This document shows positions 11,742 to 22,014 of a stretch of DNA of 64,000 bases, piece after piece. The stretch lies in NCBI GenBank assembly GCA_013350335.1, contig CM023537.1, positions 44,328,111 through 44,392,110 on the forward strand, read 5' to 3'. Made by a program: the position numbers and the translations under genes. The notes beneath the pieces were generated by a model. That model saw only the letters and a list, made by a program, of their open reading frames with translations. It was not told the DNA's origin and did no database searches. The DNA is from Chimonanthus salicifolius (lineage: Eukaryota > Streptophyta > Magnoliopsida > Laurales > Calycanthaceae). Position 1 is the stretch's first letter; each line of letters begins with the position of its first letter.

Positions 11742-12676
11742 CAATCTTTTTAGCCAATAGATCAGCCATGAGCATTTCATTCTCAAAAGCCTTTTATTCA
11801 GGAAGAGGAGTTTCTTCTTTAACAGGAGGAGAGATTTTATTCAGAATTCTCTCATAAGTATCATTTTCAATCTTAAGCCACCACTTTTGGTAAAAAGTCT
11901 GATAAAGAGATGGTAAACCATATAAGTTCTTTTTTACTTCAAACTTCCATTGGAAAATATAAGGGATATGAAATTTAGCAAAGAAGCGAAGCATATTGAT
12001 TGCTTCACATGGAACCTTTTCTTCAACTTGAGAGAACTTAATAAACAAATAACGAAAATTATCATGAAGGATTTTCTGAGAAGCACCAAAATATGACCAC
12101 CACGTGAAGAGAAACCAAGATGGAAAATTACGATGAATAGGAATGACATCAGGGCTTTCTTCTTTGAATCTGATGAACCAGGAATGATTATACTGGCGAT
12201 TTTGCCACATCAAAGCAAATTTCCAAGCATCAATATAATCCTAATAATTGAAGAACTTAGTCGAATTGTATAATTGGACTGATTTTGTCATGTATAAGGG
12301 ACCATCCCAATCTTCCTCAGTAAGGATTTTGAGAATAGTGAACTTTGAATAAGTGATGATACCATTTGCATTCTTATTGTGGAAGATGAGGACACTTTTT
12401 CGTCTGATGTAAAATATTGAGATATCAATCTCTGGTTTTCCTTTTATCAGGGGAATAATAATGAAGCCCCTTCCCAAAGAGAAAATAAACATTATTTTCT
12501 ACAGATCTTTCTTCTATAAGACAATCTGAAGTAACAAGAATCCTATTACCAGTGTAAAGATATAATTCTGATTGACTTGGGTCTTTTATTGGAGTAAAAC
12601 CCTTTTGGCTTTCTTCTTGATCTGCCAATTTCTCTTTCCTTTTTTTCTTCATGAATGGGGAAGAGCTACTTGCCAT
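11354..12676 (-). pseudogene. last ORF of the pararetrovirus (viroplasmin/transactivator position), broken
   Basis: The frame starts at 12676 (MASSSSPFMKKKRKEK) and its ATG overlaps the stop codon of the RT frame by about 11 nt, which suggests translational coupling by reinitiation. It continues through frame breaks near 12430 and 12230-12215 and at a stop near 11794, then ends about 11354. A tryptophan-rich central block (NHSWFIRFKE, then FPSWFLFTWWSYFG) and an acidic segment (EPMDMSVDSVNFEEKIKQI) followed by a lysine-rich tail are the visible features. Its position matches the transactivator/viroplasmin gene of caulimoviruses, which enables translation of polycistronic RNA. I do not recognise the protein family from the residues alone, so the function is positional inference. 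Its C-terminal part is repeated at 19965-20290 as part of the terminal redundancy. Confidence 0.6.
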
Positions 12677-14785
12677 TTTGTCGTCCCTGAAGAAATTCTC
12701 TAGTAAGAAAGTCAGGGAGAGAGTTAGAATTTCCATTAATAAATTCAATCTTAAATTCAAAAACTGATAAAATGGCTTGCCATCTAGCAAATATTTGCTT
12801 AGAGACAAGATTTTTGACATCTTTTTCCAGAATTTCTTTTGCTACTTTAGCATCCACTCTGATGAGAAATTATTTGTTCAATAAATCATGTTGGAATTTC
12901 GTCACACAAATAACTATGGCAAGAACTTCCTTTTTGATGATTGAATATTTCTTTTGTGCTTCATTCCATAATCCAGAATTAAATCTTATTAATTCTTTTT
13001 TTGAGTCTTTTTGTTAGAAGAGGATTCCACCATATCCGACATCAGAGGCATCAGTTTGAACTATTTTAAAAGCTTCTGGGTCAGATAAACATCTACAAGG
13101 AAGATTTTTAACTCTTTCTTTAATCTTTTTTACTGCATTAGTGTGATGGATAGACCATTCCTAAGGATTTTTCTTTAACCTTTCTTTGGAGAAGTTTTCT
13201 ATCTTTTGCCAAATCTTGATAGAAAAATCCAACATAATTTAGACATCCAAGAAATCTTTGTAGCATATTTTTATCCTTGATTTCATCTGGAAATTTATCA
13301 GCAAATTGAATAACTATATTAGTTGGAATTATTTTTCTATCTTGGATTTCAAATCCTAAGAACCTGATTTTTGCTGAAAGAGATTCATTTTTCTTTTGGA
13401 TAAAGCCAATCCATTTTCTTTTATGATTCTTTTGAAAATACCCAAGTGTTTCTAATGTTTTAACACAGATTCTGAAAAGATAAGAATATCATCAATGTAA
13501 ACAATGGCAAACTGGGTGTAAGACGAGAAAATATTATTTATAATATTCTGAAATTCAGACAGAGCATTTTTCAATCCGAAAGGCATAACATTCCATTCAT
13601 AATGCCCCATTGGAACAGTGAATGCAGTTTTATATCTATCTTCTTCTTTTATCTGGATCTGCCAAAATCCTAATTTTAAATCAAATTTTGAGAATATTTT
13701 GGCATTGTTTAATCTGTTTAGCAAATCCTGAGTATTAGGCAAAGGATACCTAATAGATTGAAGAACTTTGTTTAAAGGTTTATAATTGATTACCAATCTT
13801 GGAACTCCTCTTTCGATTTCAGTGGCATTTTCAACATAAAATGCCATACAGTTCCAAGGGGATTTACTTTTTCTAATTAATCCTTTCTTCAGAAGATCAT
13901 TGATTTCTTCTTGGCAAAGCTTTAAATGAGCAGTATCCATTTGAGATGGACGAGCTTTAGTAGGAATATCTTTTTCATTGAAATCCTTTACATATGGTAA
14001 TTCTACTATGTGTCTTTTTCTATTCCAAAAGGCTGATGGCAATTCAAAGTAGCATTCTTTTTCAATCGGTTTGGTGAATTCTTCTAATTTTGTTTTAAAT
14101 TCTTTTTTCTCTAATTCTTTTGTCATTTGGACAGATTTAATTTCATTGTTTAGTCCATTTATGTAATTTTCTCTTGTGGCGATAACTTGATTTATCCTTT
14201 GGATTTTTGTTTCACAAGAATCATCTATAAAATCAAGATTTACTTCAATCCCTTTGATATTTGTAGAAATTCCTTTTGTTGTTACAGAAAATGGTTGGAT
14301 TTGAAGAATAAATGGGGATACAAGAAGTACATCATTAACACAGACTCCTTTCATGCAAACATGAACATTTGGGATTTTTCTTTCTATGGAAATAGTCGTT
14401 CCATTAGCAGCAGAAACAAACTGTTTTGATTCACTTGTAAATTCAATAGGAACGATTCCAAGTCTGATAACATTTAAGTCTGCACCAGTGTCAATTATGG
14501 CGTTAACAATCTTCTCAAAGTTTTTTATTTTTATCTTTACATGAACTCTCCACTGTTGGTAAATACATTTTGTAGGAATTACACCAGTAGAGATTTTGCT
14601 AATTTCTCCTTTAATTCTTTGGACAAATTTTTCTTCATCATATTTTTCAATAGCACCATCATTTTCTAACCAAGTTAACCTTTCATCAAGCTCATTTTGT
14701 TTTTTGGTTAACTCAATTCTTAATTCACGAAGTTCTCTCTTTTGATCATTTAATTCTCTTTGTAAGTCTGAGAAAGTTAAGGGTT
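12666..14785 (-). pseudogene. pararetroviral protease - reverse transcriptase - RNase H
   Basis: The frame is open from about 14785 without an ATG before 14354, so its original start is unclear. A charged coiled-coil-like N-terminus (RELRELRIELTKK) is followed by the aspartic protease box DTGAD at 14478-14492. The RT follows with its catalytic YIDDIL box at 13482-13500. A stop ends the open stretch at 13452. RNase H similarity continues further on: TDASDVGYGG around 13025-13055, KKEVLAIV around 12920, and FLIRVDAKVAKEIL near 12840-12880. The C-terminus ends at 12666. These enzymes convert the pregenomic RNA to DNA. The 13452-14354 stretch alone is 300 codons without a stop, and the RT core is the best preserved viral part. 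Several later stops and frameshifts disable the full protein. Confidence 0.92.
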
Positions 14786-16900
14786 ATTTATAGTATGAAT
14801 TTTTTCTGGTCTATTCATAAGGTCAATCATGGAATAGGTTGGTGTGTGAAATGTTTCTTTCTCTTTTATCCTTTTTGGATAATATGGTGTTTTTTCACCA
14901 TCTTCTTCAAAAGAAATTTTTGGTTGTGAACTTTCTCCTTCTTCTCCTCCCCCCAATTTTGAAATTTGATTTAAAAATTGAACTTTTTTCTCTGGATCGG
15001 ATATGTTATCAACCATTTCTAGAATTAATTTTTGAGGGGCAGTGAGGACACGGATATGGATACCAAGATCTTCGTCAGATGGTATCGACCATTCTCCATC
15101 AGATTCTTCATCATCTGAATGACATGTACATGATTGGAATTGTTTGATGAGCTGAACCTGAGGACTATTTTCTTCAATGTCAGTTGATGAATCAGATTCA
15201 TATTCTTCTTCTTCTTCTGAGGAACTTGAATCAGATTGTTCTTTTTCAGTATTTTCGTTATCATTTTTTGTATTGATTTTTCTAAGTTTCTTTTTAGAGA
15301 GATTTTCTTTTTTAAAGCATTTACTTGAATAATGACCCTTTTCCCGTAAGTGTAACAAGTTGGAACATTTTCTTTTATATATTTCTTTTTGAAATATTTT
15401 CTAGATTTTCTTTTGAATGGGATGAGGTCATCGGATTTTCTCTGTTTTCTATATCTTCCGGGTTTATATTTTCTTACCATTTTGTTTCTTCTATCTAGGG
15501 TTAAATCTAGAACGCGAATGCTTTCTCTTTGATTCAGGTGTTTGATCTAAACCAAACTGGAAACAAAAATCTCTTAATTCTTTATCTCCAGAATATTTTC
15601 TCATTTTTTCAGCTTGTTTACTGATATTTAAATCAGTACAAAGATTCATGTCAACTTTGTTAATTCTTTGTATAATTCCTCCGAACGTCAGCAAACTGTA
15701 ATTAATAGTACCATGCATTTCTTCTCTCAAGGAATTACGCACATTTTCAGCAAATAAGGTGGTAATCCTGAAATAAATCTTTCTTTCCAAATATCAGAAT
15801 TACAATCATTTAGTTGGTAGACTTTTGATAAGAATACATCTCTATACCAATGAAATTCTCCTAAATTTCTACATCTCAAGCGATGTAATTGTTGTCTATT
15901 TTTCTCCTTAATTAGAGCAATTCCTCCAGTGAATTCATTGAGGATGCATAGAAGCAAGACATTAACACAATCAGATTGAGTTTCCCAATTATCAGGAATT
16001 TGACTAGTACGTGCTTCAAGCTTAACATTGGGGTCAACTAAGTTTCCTGTGGTTTTATCTCTATAAAGGATTCTTCCAAATTCATCCATTTTGACAGCAC
16101 TCTCTATTTCAAGTCTTTGGGCTCCAGTTAATCCATAACTCCACCATCCTCTTAATATTCCATTAAAAGAGGTGGTTATCATGAGGAAAATATTTCTTGG
16201 AGTATTTCCTCTGACTTCACAAGCATTACAGTATACTAACATACTGTGAACCATTTGGACAATTTGATATTCTATTAATCCATCTAAGTTCCACTCATAT
16301 AAAGAATTTCCTGAATAGGTTAATTCTGAAGTGTAAGTGTATGGAGCTTCTTCCAGCTGTAGATCAACAAGGGTTGGTGTAGGATAATAATTCTTTGTCT
16401 CTGGCAATTTTACCTGAGGATTCCATTTCTTTAGACGATTTATTAATAAATCCTCTGAAGCAGAGATTTTTAGGATGCTGAATCATTTTCCTCCCATATT
16501 AAGGCTTTCCACTCTATTGGATAATTCTTTTTGCATTTCGTCTGTCATTGTGAATGGTCCCTCTTGCAAAATAATCCCTTTAGGTAATTGTCTGGGAACA
16601 TATACTGCATTGGCAGAACTTTCTTCTAATTTTTCTTCTTTATCCTTATTGAATTCTGGTTTTAATTTGATTGTTCTTTCTATTCGATCTGCTTGTTCTC
16701 CAATGGTTAATAGACATAGATTGGTGTAATTGTTTTGTTCAATTATATCTCCAATACCTATACCTATGTCTCTAGCATTTGGGTCTAATTTTGATTCATA
16801 AATAGATGCATTTTTTACAGGCATGGCATAATTCTTTGTTTCTGTATTAGGGATAGAAATATCAAGTTTCTTCTAAGGTGGGTGAGATTTATCAACTTCT
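14777..16900 (-). pseudogene. pararetroviral coat-protein region with zinc knuckle, frameshifted
   Basis: Adjacent open pieces on the minus strand are 16824-16483, 16407-15727, 15790-15491, 15480-15025 and 15358-14777. They run on from the movement protein, so the original frame was probably a single MP-CP protein. A capsid-like segment has ILRGWWSYGLTGAQRLEIES near 16130 and WKERFISGLPPYLL near 15740-15790. A CCHC nucleic-acid-binding knuckle near 15300-15365 is split between two frames by a small indel. It is followed by an acidic, serine-rich tail (SDSSSSEEEEEYESDSS), which is typical of caulimovirus coat proteins. At least four frame breaks are visible. Confidence 0.8.
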
Positions 16901-16906
16901 TTTCCT

Positions 16907-18115
16907 TCAGTATCTTTCCACTGTTCTTGTTGTTTTTCCTATAACTCTTATTTGTTCTGGACTTTGAGTTTCTTTTTCTTTGATTTTCCCTTTTTTAAAA
17001 TATTCCATGAACCAGTCAAAGAAATGTATATTTCTTTCTTCTTCCTCCATTTGGAAATACCATAATTCTCTCATCTTATCTCTTTCTTCTGTGTTAAATC
17101 TTTTAAAGAACCAATCTTTTAAAGGATGATTTTTCAAATTTTCTCTAAGATATGGTTTATCAATTTCAAAATTTTTGACGGGTATTTCTTCTGGCTTTTG
17201 AATGCTAACCATTCTTATGGCTCCTTGGAGAAAATCACTCTCACTAGGGTTATAGGTTTTTTGTGATGAAGTTCTTTTATACACAGGGTGTTCGATTCCA
17301 CTTTCTTTGTTTCTAAAAACCTTTTGATCCATTTCTTCTTTTTCACTACTCCTTTGGTCATCATCTATTTCTTCTAATTTAAAATTTTTTCTTGCTTCCG
17401 TATAACCGACAAAACTTCTCCTAGTTTTTTCCATTTTTCTTCTAAAATTGATTTCAACATTTCCATTTAGTAATTTGACTATACTTTGTAAATCATCTGT
17501 TATTTCATTTACTCTTGGGGTGACATCTTCTATTTGCCAATTTCCTGGGAGAACAACTTCTTCCCAACTGATGACTTTTGGGATGAACACATTATTATTA
17601 AAATTTGTTTCCATGAGAACTGTAGTTTTTTCTTTATCAACTTTATCTCTATAGGCTATCATGGGAAAGACAGAGATCATAGATTTGTAGAACACACGAT
17701 AAACTATAGCAAAAGGTTTACTTCTTGGACTCATCTTTAATCCTTTACTTTGAAATCCAATGGTTGCACAATCAAGAACATCATCATCATGAGCATCAAT
17801 TGTGATATTAGGAAAGCAGTTAAAATAAAAAGGTCCATGACAGAGACTTGATTCGATCATAGCATAAAGAGAATCATCAAACTCATCATGTCTCTAATCT
17901 CACACATAAGCACACACTGAAACATTTAATCCTAATCGAAACAGTGGTTTGATTCCTACCTGAATTAATCCTATGTGCAGGTAGTTGTATTTGGTTCTGA
18001 TTTGTTCAATAATTCTTTTATCAAGAACTTTAATTGTCTGTTTTCCTCCAAAGAGAGAAACAGTTTTTTCAATAGCTTTTATGTGGTAATCATTTTGTTC
18101 TTCAAATGTGTCCAT
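16907..18115 (-). pseudogene. pararetroviral 30K-type movement protein
   Basis: The start at 18115 (MDTFEEQNDYHIKAIEKT) leads into YNYLHIGLIQVGIKPLFRLG, a hallmark segment of caulimovirus movement proteins. Two in-frame stops lie between 17885 and 17900. Similarity then continues in 17860-16907 with ESSLCHGPFYFNCFPNI and a PGNWQI segment. The C-terminal part has a charged KDWFFKRFNTEERDKMREL block. The protein would line plasmodesmal tubules for cell-to-cell spread. A frameshift near 16925 separates it from the coat-protein region. The stops make this copy non-functional. Confidence 0.82.
17900..18115 (-). pseudogene. N-terminal open piece of the movement protein
   Basis: This 71-codon piece holds the start codon and the HIGLIQVGIKPLF segment. 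It ends at the first of the two stops that split the movement protein. Confidence 0.7.
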
Positions 18116-18593
18116 TACTGTATATTTCTATTACAGGCAAGGCTGGCAACTTCTAGTTGGATATTGCTTCATCAAAATTTTCATATATCATTTCTTCTGA
18201 ATTTTTTGTTTTTTCTGAATTTTCTTTTTCTAAGCTATTACGGGTAAAACTGGTTAAAACAGACTGGTAGGATGAAGAAGACGAATTAGATCTATTAGAA
18301 GGATACTGAAATGATTTAAACTAATTCTTAAAAAGTTTTGTTTTTCCCTTAGAATTTTCTATCTTTGTAACTCGTAAGAAACAAGAAGAGTTCTGTCAAC
18401 GATTTACAACCCTTAATGCTTGATCACGGCCAGAAGCGGGACTTACAACGCGACCACACTCTTAGGAAGATAAACGAGACACAGAAGTGGAGAATAAGAA
18501 GGAAAATAAAAACTCTAAAGAGAATTGGATAGATCAACTTGGCTAAAAAGCTTCAGATCCTGGATAATAGATTTAATTCATCTAAACACATAT
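18116..18593 (-). other. viral sequence between small ORF B and the movement protein
   Basis: There is no long open frame. Stops in all minus-strand frames leave it without an assignable product. It may be a decayed N-terminal part of the movement-protein ORF or a spacer. Confidence 0.4.
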
Positions 18594-18809
18594 TTAAATA
18601 CGAGATAATAATTCTAATTCTTCATTCAGTCTATTACAATATTCTCTTATTTGATTACACAAGCATACTAACATAGATCTTCTAATAGTTTGAACACAGA
18701 TAGCAAGATATCCTCCTACAGCTATATTTTCATCAATTTGTCTGATAGCACTTTCTAGTGGTCTTAGATCACGCAATAATTCTTCTCTCCTAATAGAACA
18801 AGGAGGCAT
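18594..18809 (-). CDS. small pararetroviral ORF B, unknown function
   Basis: A 71-codon intact frame starts MPPCSIRREELLRDLRPLES and is rich in Leu, Arg and Glu, suggesting helical structure. It begins 16 nt after the end of the neighbouring small ORF and precedes the movement protein. I do not recognise its family. Several caulimovirus genera have a small first ORF of unknown role in this place. It could be chance, but two consecutive same-strand ORFs of equal size in the right place argue otherwise. Confidence 0.45.
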   Translation of the reverse strand: MPPCSIRREELLRDLRPLESAIRQIDENIAVGGYLAICVQTIRRSMLVCLCNQIREYCNRLNEELELLSRI

Positions 18810-18825
18810 CTCAGAAGGCCATAGC

Positions 18826-19041
18826 TTATAGTTTTGATTCAGTTCGGAATTTATCTAGTTGGAAGACAACATAAGAACGCATTAAAACAATCCTTCTTCT
18901 TTCAAACTCATGATGGTGAGGATTATTTCTATGGGTGCAGATTTGCAAATGTCTTCTTATATTGTCTAATAAGAATTCAATTTTTCTTAATATTCGAACA
19001 TCATCATAGTACCTCCTAAGTAGAGCAAGACGAATAGACAT
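18826..19041 (-). CDS. small pararetroviral ORF A, unknown function
   Basis: A 71-codon frame starts MSIRLALLRRYYDDVRILRK and contains a His-rich NNPHHHEFERR stretch. It is the first ORF downstream of the only clear TATA box of the viral genome (19254-19261), about 190 nt after the predicted transcription start. It has no recognised family. It and ORF B may be parts of one earlier longer ORF or independent genes. Confidence 0.45.
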   Translation of the reverse strand: MSIRLALLRRYYDDVRILRKIEFLLDNIRRHLQICTHRNNPHHHEFERRRIVLMRSYVVFQLDKFRTESKL

Positions 19042-19770
19042 ATTCTAGCGAAAGAAACAAAATGATTAGATAACAACTAACATATAATATTAAACTTATA
19101 AAAACTTAATTACTTACAGAAGATTGTACAGGACTTCAAACTTTAACACACTTAAACTTCAATCTCACACTCACACTCACACTTAGACTCTGAACTATAT
19201 ATATATTTTTTTTATAGTTTTTGATCGATGATCACAAATGGAAACACCAGCTCCTTATATAGATGGAGCATACAAAAGAGCCCACTCTCATCCGACCATG
19301 AGAGGACTTCAAACCAAATGAAACAGAAAAAAGGGATGGCTCCCGACACAAGCCTCCAATCAAACTTTTCAAAAGGGGATTCCAACTTTGAGCTAAGGTA
19401 CATAAGGTTGAGCAACATTTTGCCAAATGGAAAGCACAAAAACAAGCTTAGCATACCCCCACCAAAAGTACAAAACAACTTTATATACTTTTGATAGGAA
19501 AATGGCACATGACAGCATAGCAACACCAACTTTTGCAAACTTCTGACATGTGGCATCACATGTGGCAGCAACTTTATAACATGAGGTAGCCCCCATGGCA
19601 ATATATGCTCTCCGGACAAGATCTAATATCTTTTGACTATGCCAACTTTTCTTCATAGCATAACAACTACACTTATTCTTCATAGCAATGATAACATCCA
19701 ACACCATCAAATGAATTGATGGGATAATCATCATCATCTAGCAAGACCTTTTCTTCTCACCAACCGAGCA
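19042..19770 (-). other. viral intergenic region and leader
   Basis: It contains the promoter at 19254-19261, CT/AC-rich leader sequence (19160-19185, a CACACTCACACTC run) and purine-rich minus-strand tracts near 19748-19805 (GAGAAGAAAAGG twice) that resemble plus-strand primer polypurine tracts. Open frames here overlap one another and look fortuitous. Confidence 0.5.
19254..19261 (-). promoter_or_regulatory. TATA box of the pararetroviral promoter
   Basis: The minus strand reads CTATATAAGGAGC, closely matching caulimovirus pregenomic promoters. Transcription would start about 30 bases further on, near 19225. It lies downstream of the PBS copy at 19853-19866 in transcription order, which is the reverse of the usual arrangement. 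Confidence 0.65.
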
Positions 19771-19773
19771 TCT

Positions 19774-20290
19774 TTTCTTCTTTAAATGAAAACCTTTTCT
19801 TCTCAACATAACAACTACACTTATACCTCTACCAAAAAGAGATGATTCTTATGGCTCTGATACCAATAACAGCAGGATCTATAATGATAGGAATCATCTC
19901 AAATTTTAAAGCTTTTTTTTCATTAATTCTTTTGCTTTAGCAGAATTTTTTCGAAATAATTCAGCTAACCGAGATTCCTTTTCGACTTCTTTTTCTTTTC
20001 CTTTGTCTTTTGCTGAAGAATACCAAAACTTTCCACCACGAAGATATTCTGTAACTGAGCCATCGGGATTAACATGAGAGTCAGGGTCCCATCGAGGATG
20101 GAGATCATCAGAGGCACAACTTCATCATCAAGATTTTCTTCTGGATCATGATTAATATCCCAATCATGATCACCAACTTTTTTCTTTGGGAGATGCTCTT
20201 CTAAAATTTGTTTAATCTTTTCTTCAAAATTGACGGAGTCAACAGACATGTCCATTAGCTCAGGAGATTTTTCTCGAGCAATTTCTTTGG
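19774..20290 (-). repeat. right terminal repeat of the integrated pararetrovirus
   Basis: This is the second copy of 11222-11741. It ends abruptly at 20290 (aatttctttgg), after which the flanking LTR resumes with gatcatatttg. Its frame corresponds to the C-terminal part of the last viral ORF. Confidence 0.88.
19853..19866 (-). promoter_or_regulatory. pararetroviral primer-binding site, copy 2
   Basis: The minus strand reads TTGGTATCAGAGCC, identical to copy 1 and spaced 8,552 bp from it. The spacing gives the viral genome length. Confidence 0.85.
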
Positions 20291-22014
20291 GATCATATTT
20301 GTCCGTCATTTGGTCCGATCCCGTCTGCATCTTTTAAACCTGCATACACATCTAGGGGGGGGATTTATGGACTTAGTGAACGTGCCTAGTAGGAATTCCG
20401 ATCATAGATATACACTAGGTATTATTATAACAAAATACATGTGTTTCCATTTCCATACATAGAAAATCTTTTAAATTATAAACACTATATTTCTTCCAAA
20501 ACTCATTCATATCATAATTATAATACATTTCTCAAAGTTTAAGTATTTATTTTCATAAGGGGAATTCTTACTTGAAATTATATCATATTTTCATACTTTT
20601 CTAAAGGACGATCTCCAACACATTATGAAAGCACTTCATTCATATTGTACTTAATTCATTTCTTGAACTAACATCATTCTAGGAAAAACTTATACATTTT
20701 CATACTCAATATACCATAATAACTCTCCCCTACTTCACTATTCATATCTTATAATTTCTCAATTTGCATCACATTACAAAACACATAATCGAATCATAAT
20801 CTTTTTCATACTAAGGGTTTCATATTTCAAGGGACCTCGTAAACGTATCATATTCATTCTCAAAATCCTTTCCGTCCCCGCCTAGGACTTTCAGGTCCTA
20901 CTATCCTTATCAATATGTTTCCTCAATCTTAATCCATCTCACATTACAAACTTTTCATTTCATTTTGGGTCATTTCTATGCCCTGTCATAAGTGTTCCAA
21001 CATATTAGCCGGATTCACCAGAGAAGTGTGGCCCCCTATCATTCCAACATATTCACCGGAGGAGTGTGACCCCCTATCATTCCAACATATTCACCGAATT
21101 TACCGGAGGAGTGTGGCCCCTATTATTCTTGTTCCATACTTTTCTCATTCCGTATTTCCGTATCTTATGTATATAGCATATGGTTGTAGTCAAGTTACCA
21201 ACCTCCATTTCTTTCAGTATAATTCTAAGTTCTCATCACACATGACTCAACCTACAGGATATTCCAAACATCATATCATTCATATGAATTTTCCCTACAT
21301 TCTTTTCATAGTACCTAATCTCCTAATGTCTCAAGGTTTCATATTAAATCAACATCATTTTTTTGAATGTGACATAATTCAAATATCATATAATTCATAT
21401 AGTCTCTTTGTATTTTCCTTTTCAGCACATATTCTCAAGTATTATACAACTTCACCATAAATTACACTATTTTTATCACATGGAAATATTCTTAAAAGTA
21501 ATTCACATATTTATATAATTCATTTGGTTCTATTCACATTCTTTTCACATATCTTGTACATAGAAAAATATCTTCGCTCTTCATATTTCAAAATATGTAA
21601 TTCCATTCTTCAATTTATACACATATTAGTACTATATTCATAAAGTCGACTTTAATGAATATTAAGAAAATCATGATAACATAAGATTTCTCTAAGTGCT
21701 TCAATGAAGTAGGAAAACCAACTTGATCTTAGCCAATCAGCGAATGAAAACAATCCACGAACTAGCTTGCTTGATCCCGAGTTAACTTTTGACCCTTCGT
21801 TCATTGTTCATATATTAGAAACATTACATACACAACATTAGATTTCTTCTCATTAATTGTCCTTCATTTTCTAATCTTTACATTTTTTTTTCTCATCACC
21901 TAAAACATCATTAAGACTCATAGGTCAATCAGGTGAAGACTGGTACCACCCAGGTGGTCCTACAAAAGATTCGGATCCATTTAGACTAACCTTACAAAAC
22001 TGACCATTTCTTTG

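Larger units (their letters stand above)
11222..20290 (-). mobile_element. endogenous pararetrovirus (Caulimoviridae), one genome plus terminal redundancy
   Basis: The insert holds, in minus-strand order, two small ORFs, a movement-protein/coat-protein region with a zinc knuckle, a protease-RT-RNase H region and a final ORF, then the tRNA-Met PBS. There is no integrase and there are no LTRs, as in plant pararetroviruses. The ends are direct repeats (11222-11741 and 19774-20290) offset by about 8,550 bp, so the integrated DNA is a single circular-genome equivalent opened with about 0.5 kb of overlap. The separate MP-CP and PR-RT-RH frames with a further downstream ORF resemble solendovirus/cavemovirus-like layouts, but I cannot assign a genus. 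Stops and frameshifts are scattered through all long frames, so it is an old, defective copy. Confidence 0.92.

Noticed and set aside
19212..19737. Minus-strand frames of 114 and 135 codons in the viral intergenic region
   Set aside because: They overlap each other, run across the TATA box and have no similarity to viral proteins. This is more likely noncoding promoter/leader sequence.
11222..20290. LTR retrotransposon with 0.5 kb LTRs
   Set aside because: The end repeats contain coding sequence of the last ORF plus the PBS inside the repeat. There is no integrase, and movement and coat proteins are present. This fits terminally redundant pararetrovirus DNA.
20978..21460. 160-codon plus-strand frame in the B2 LTR
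   Set aside because: It runs antisense to the LTR, contains a short tcaccggaggagtgtg repeat, has no domain and is not conserved in the sister solo LTR.
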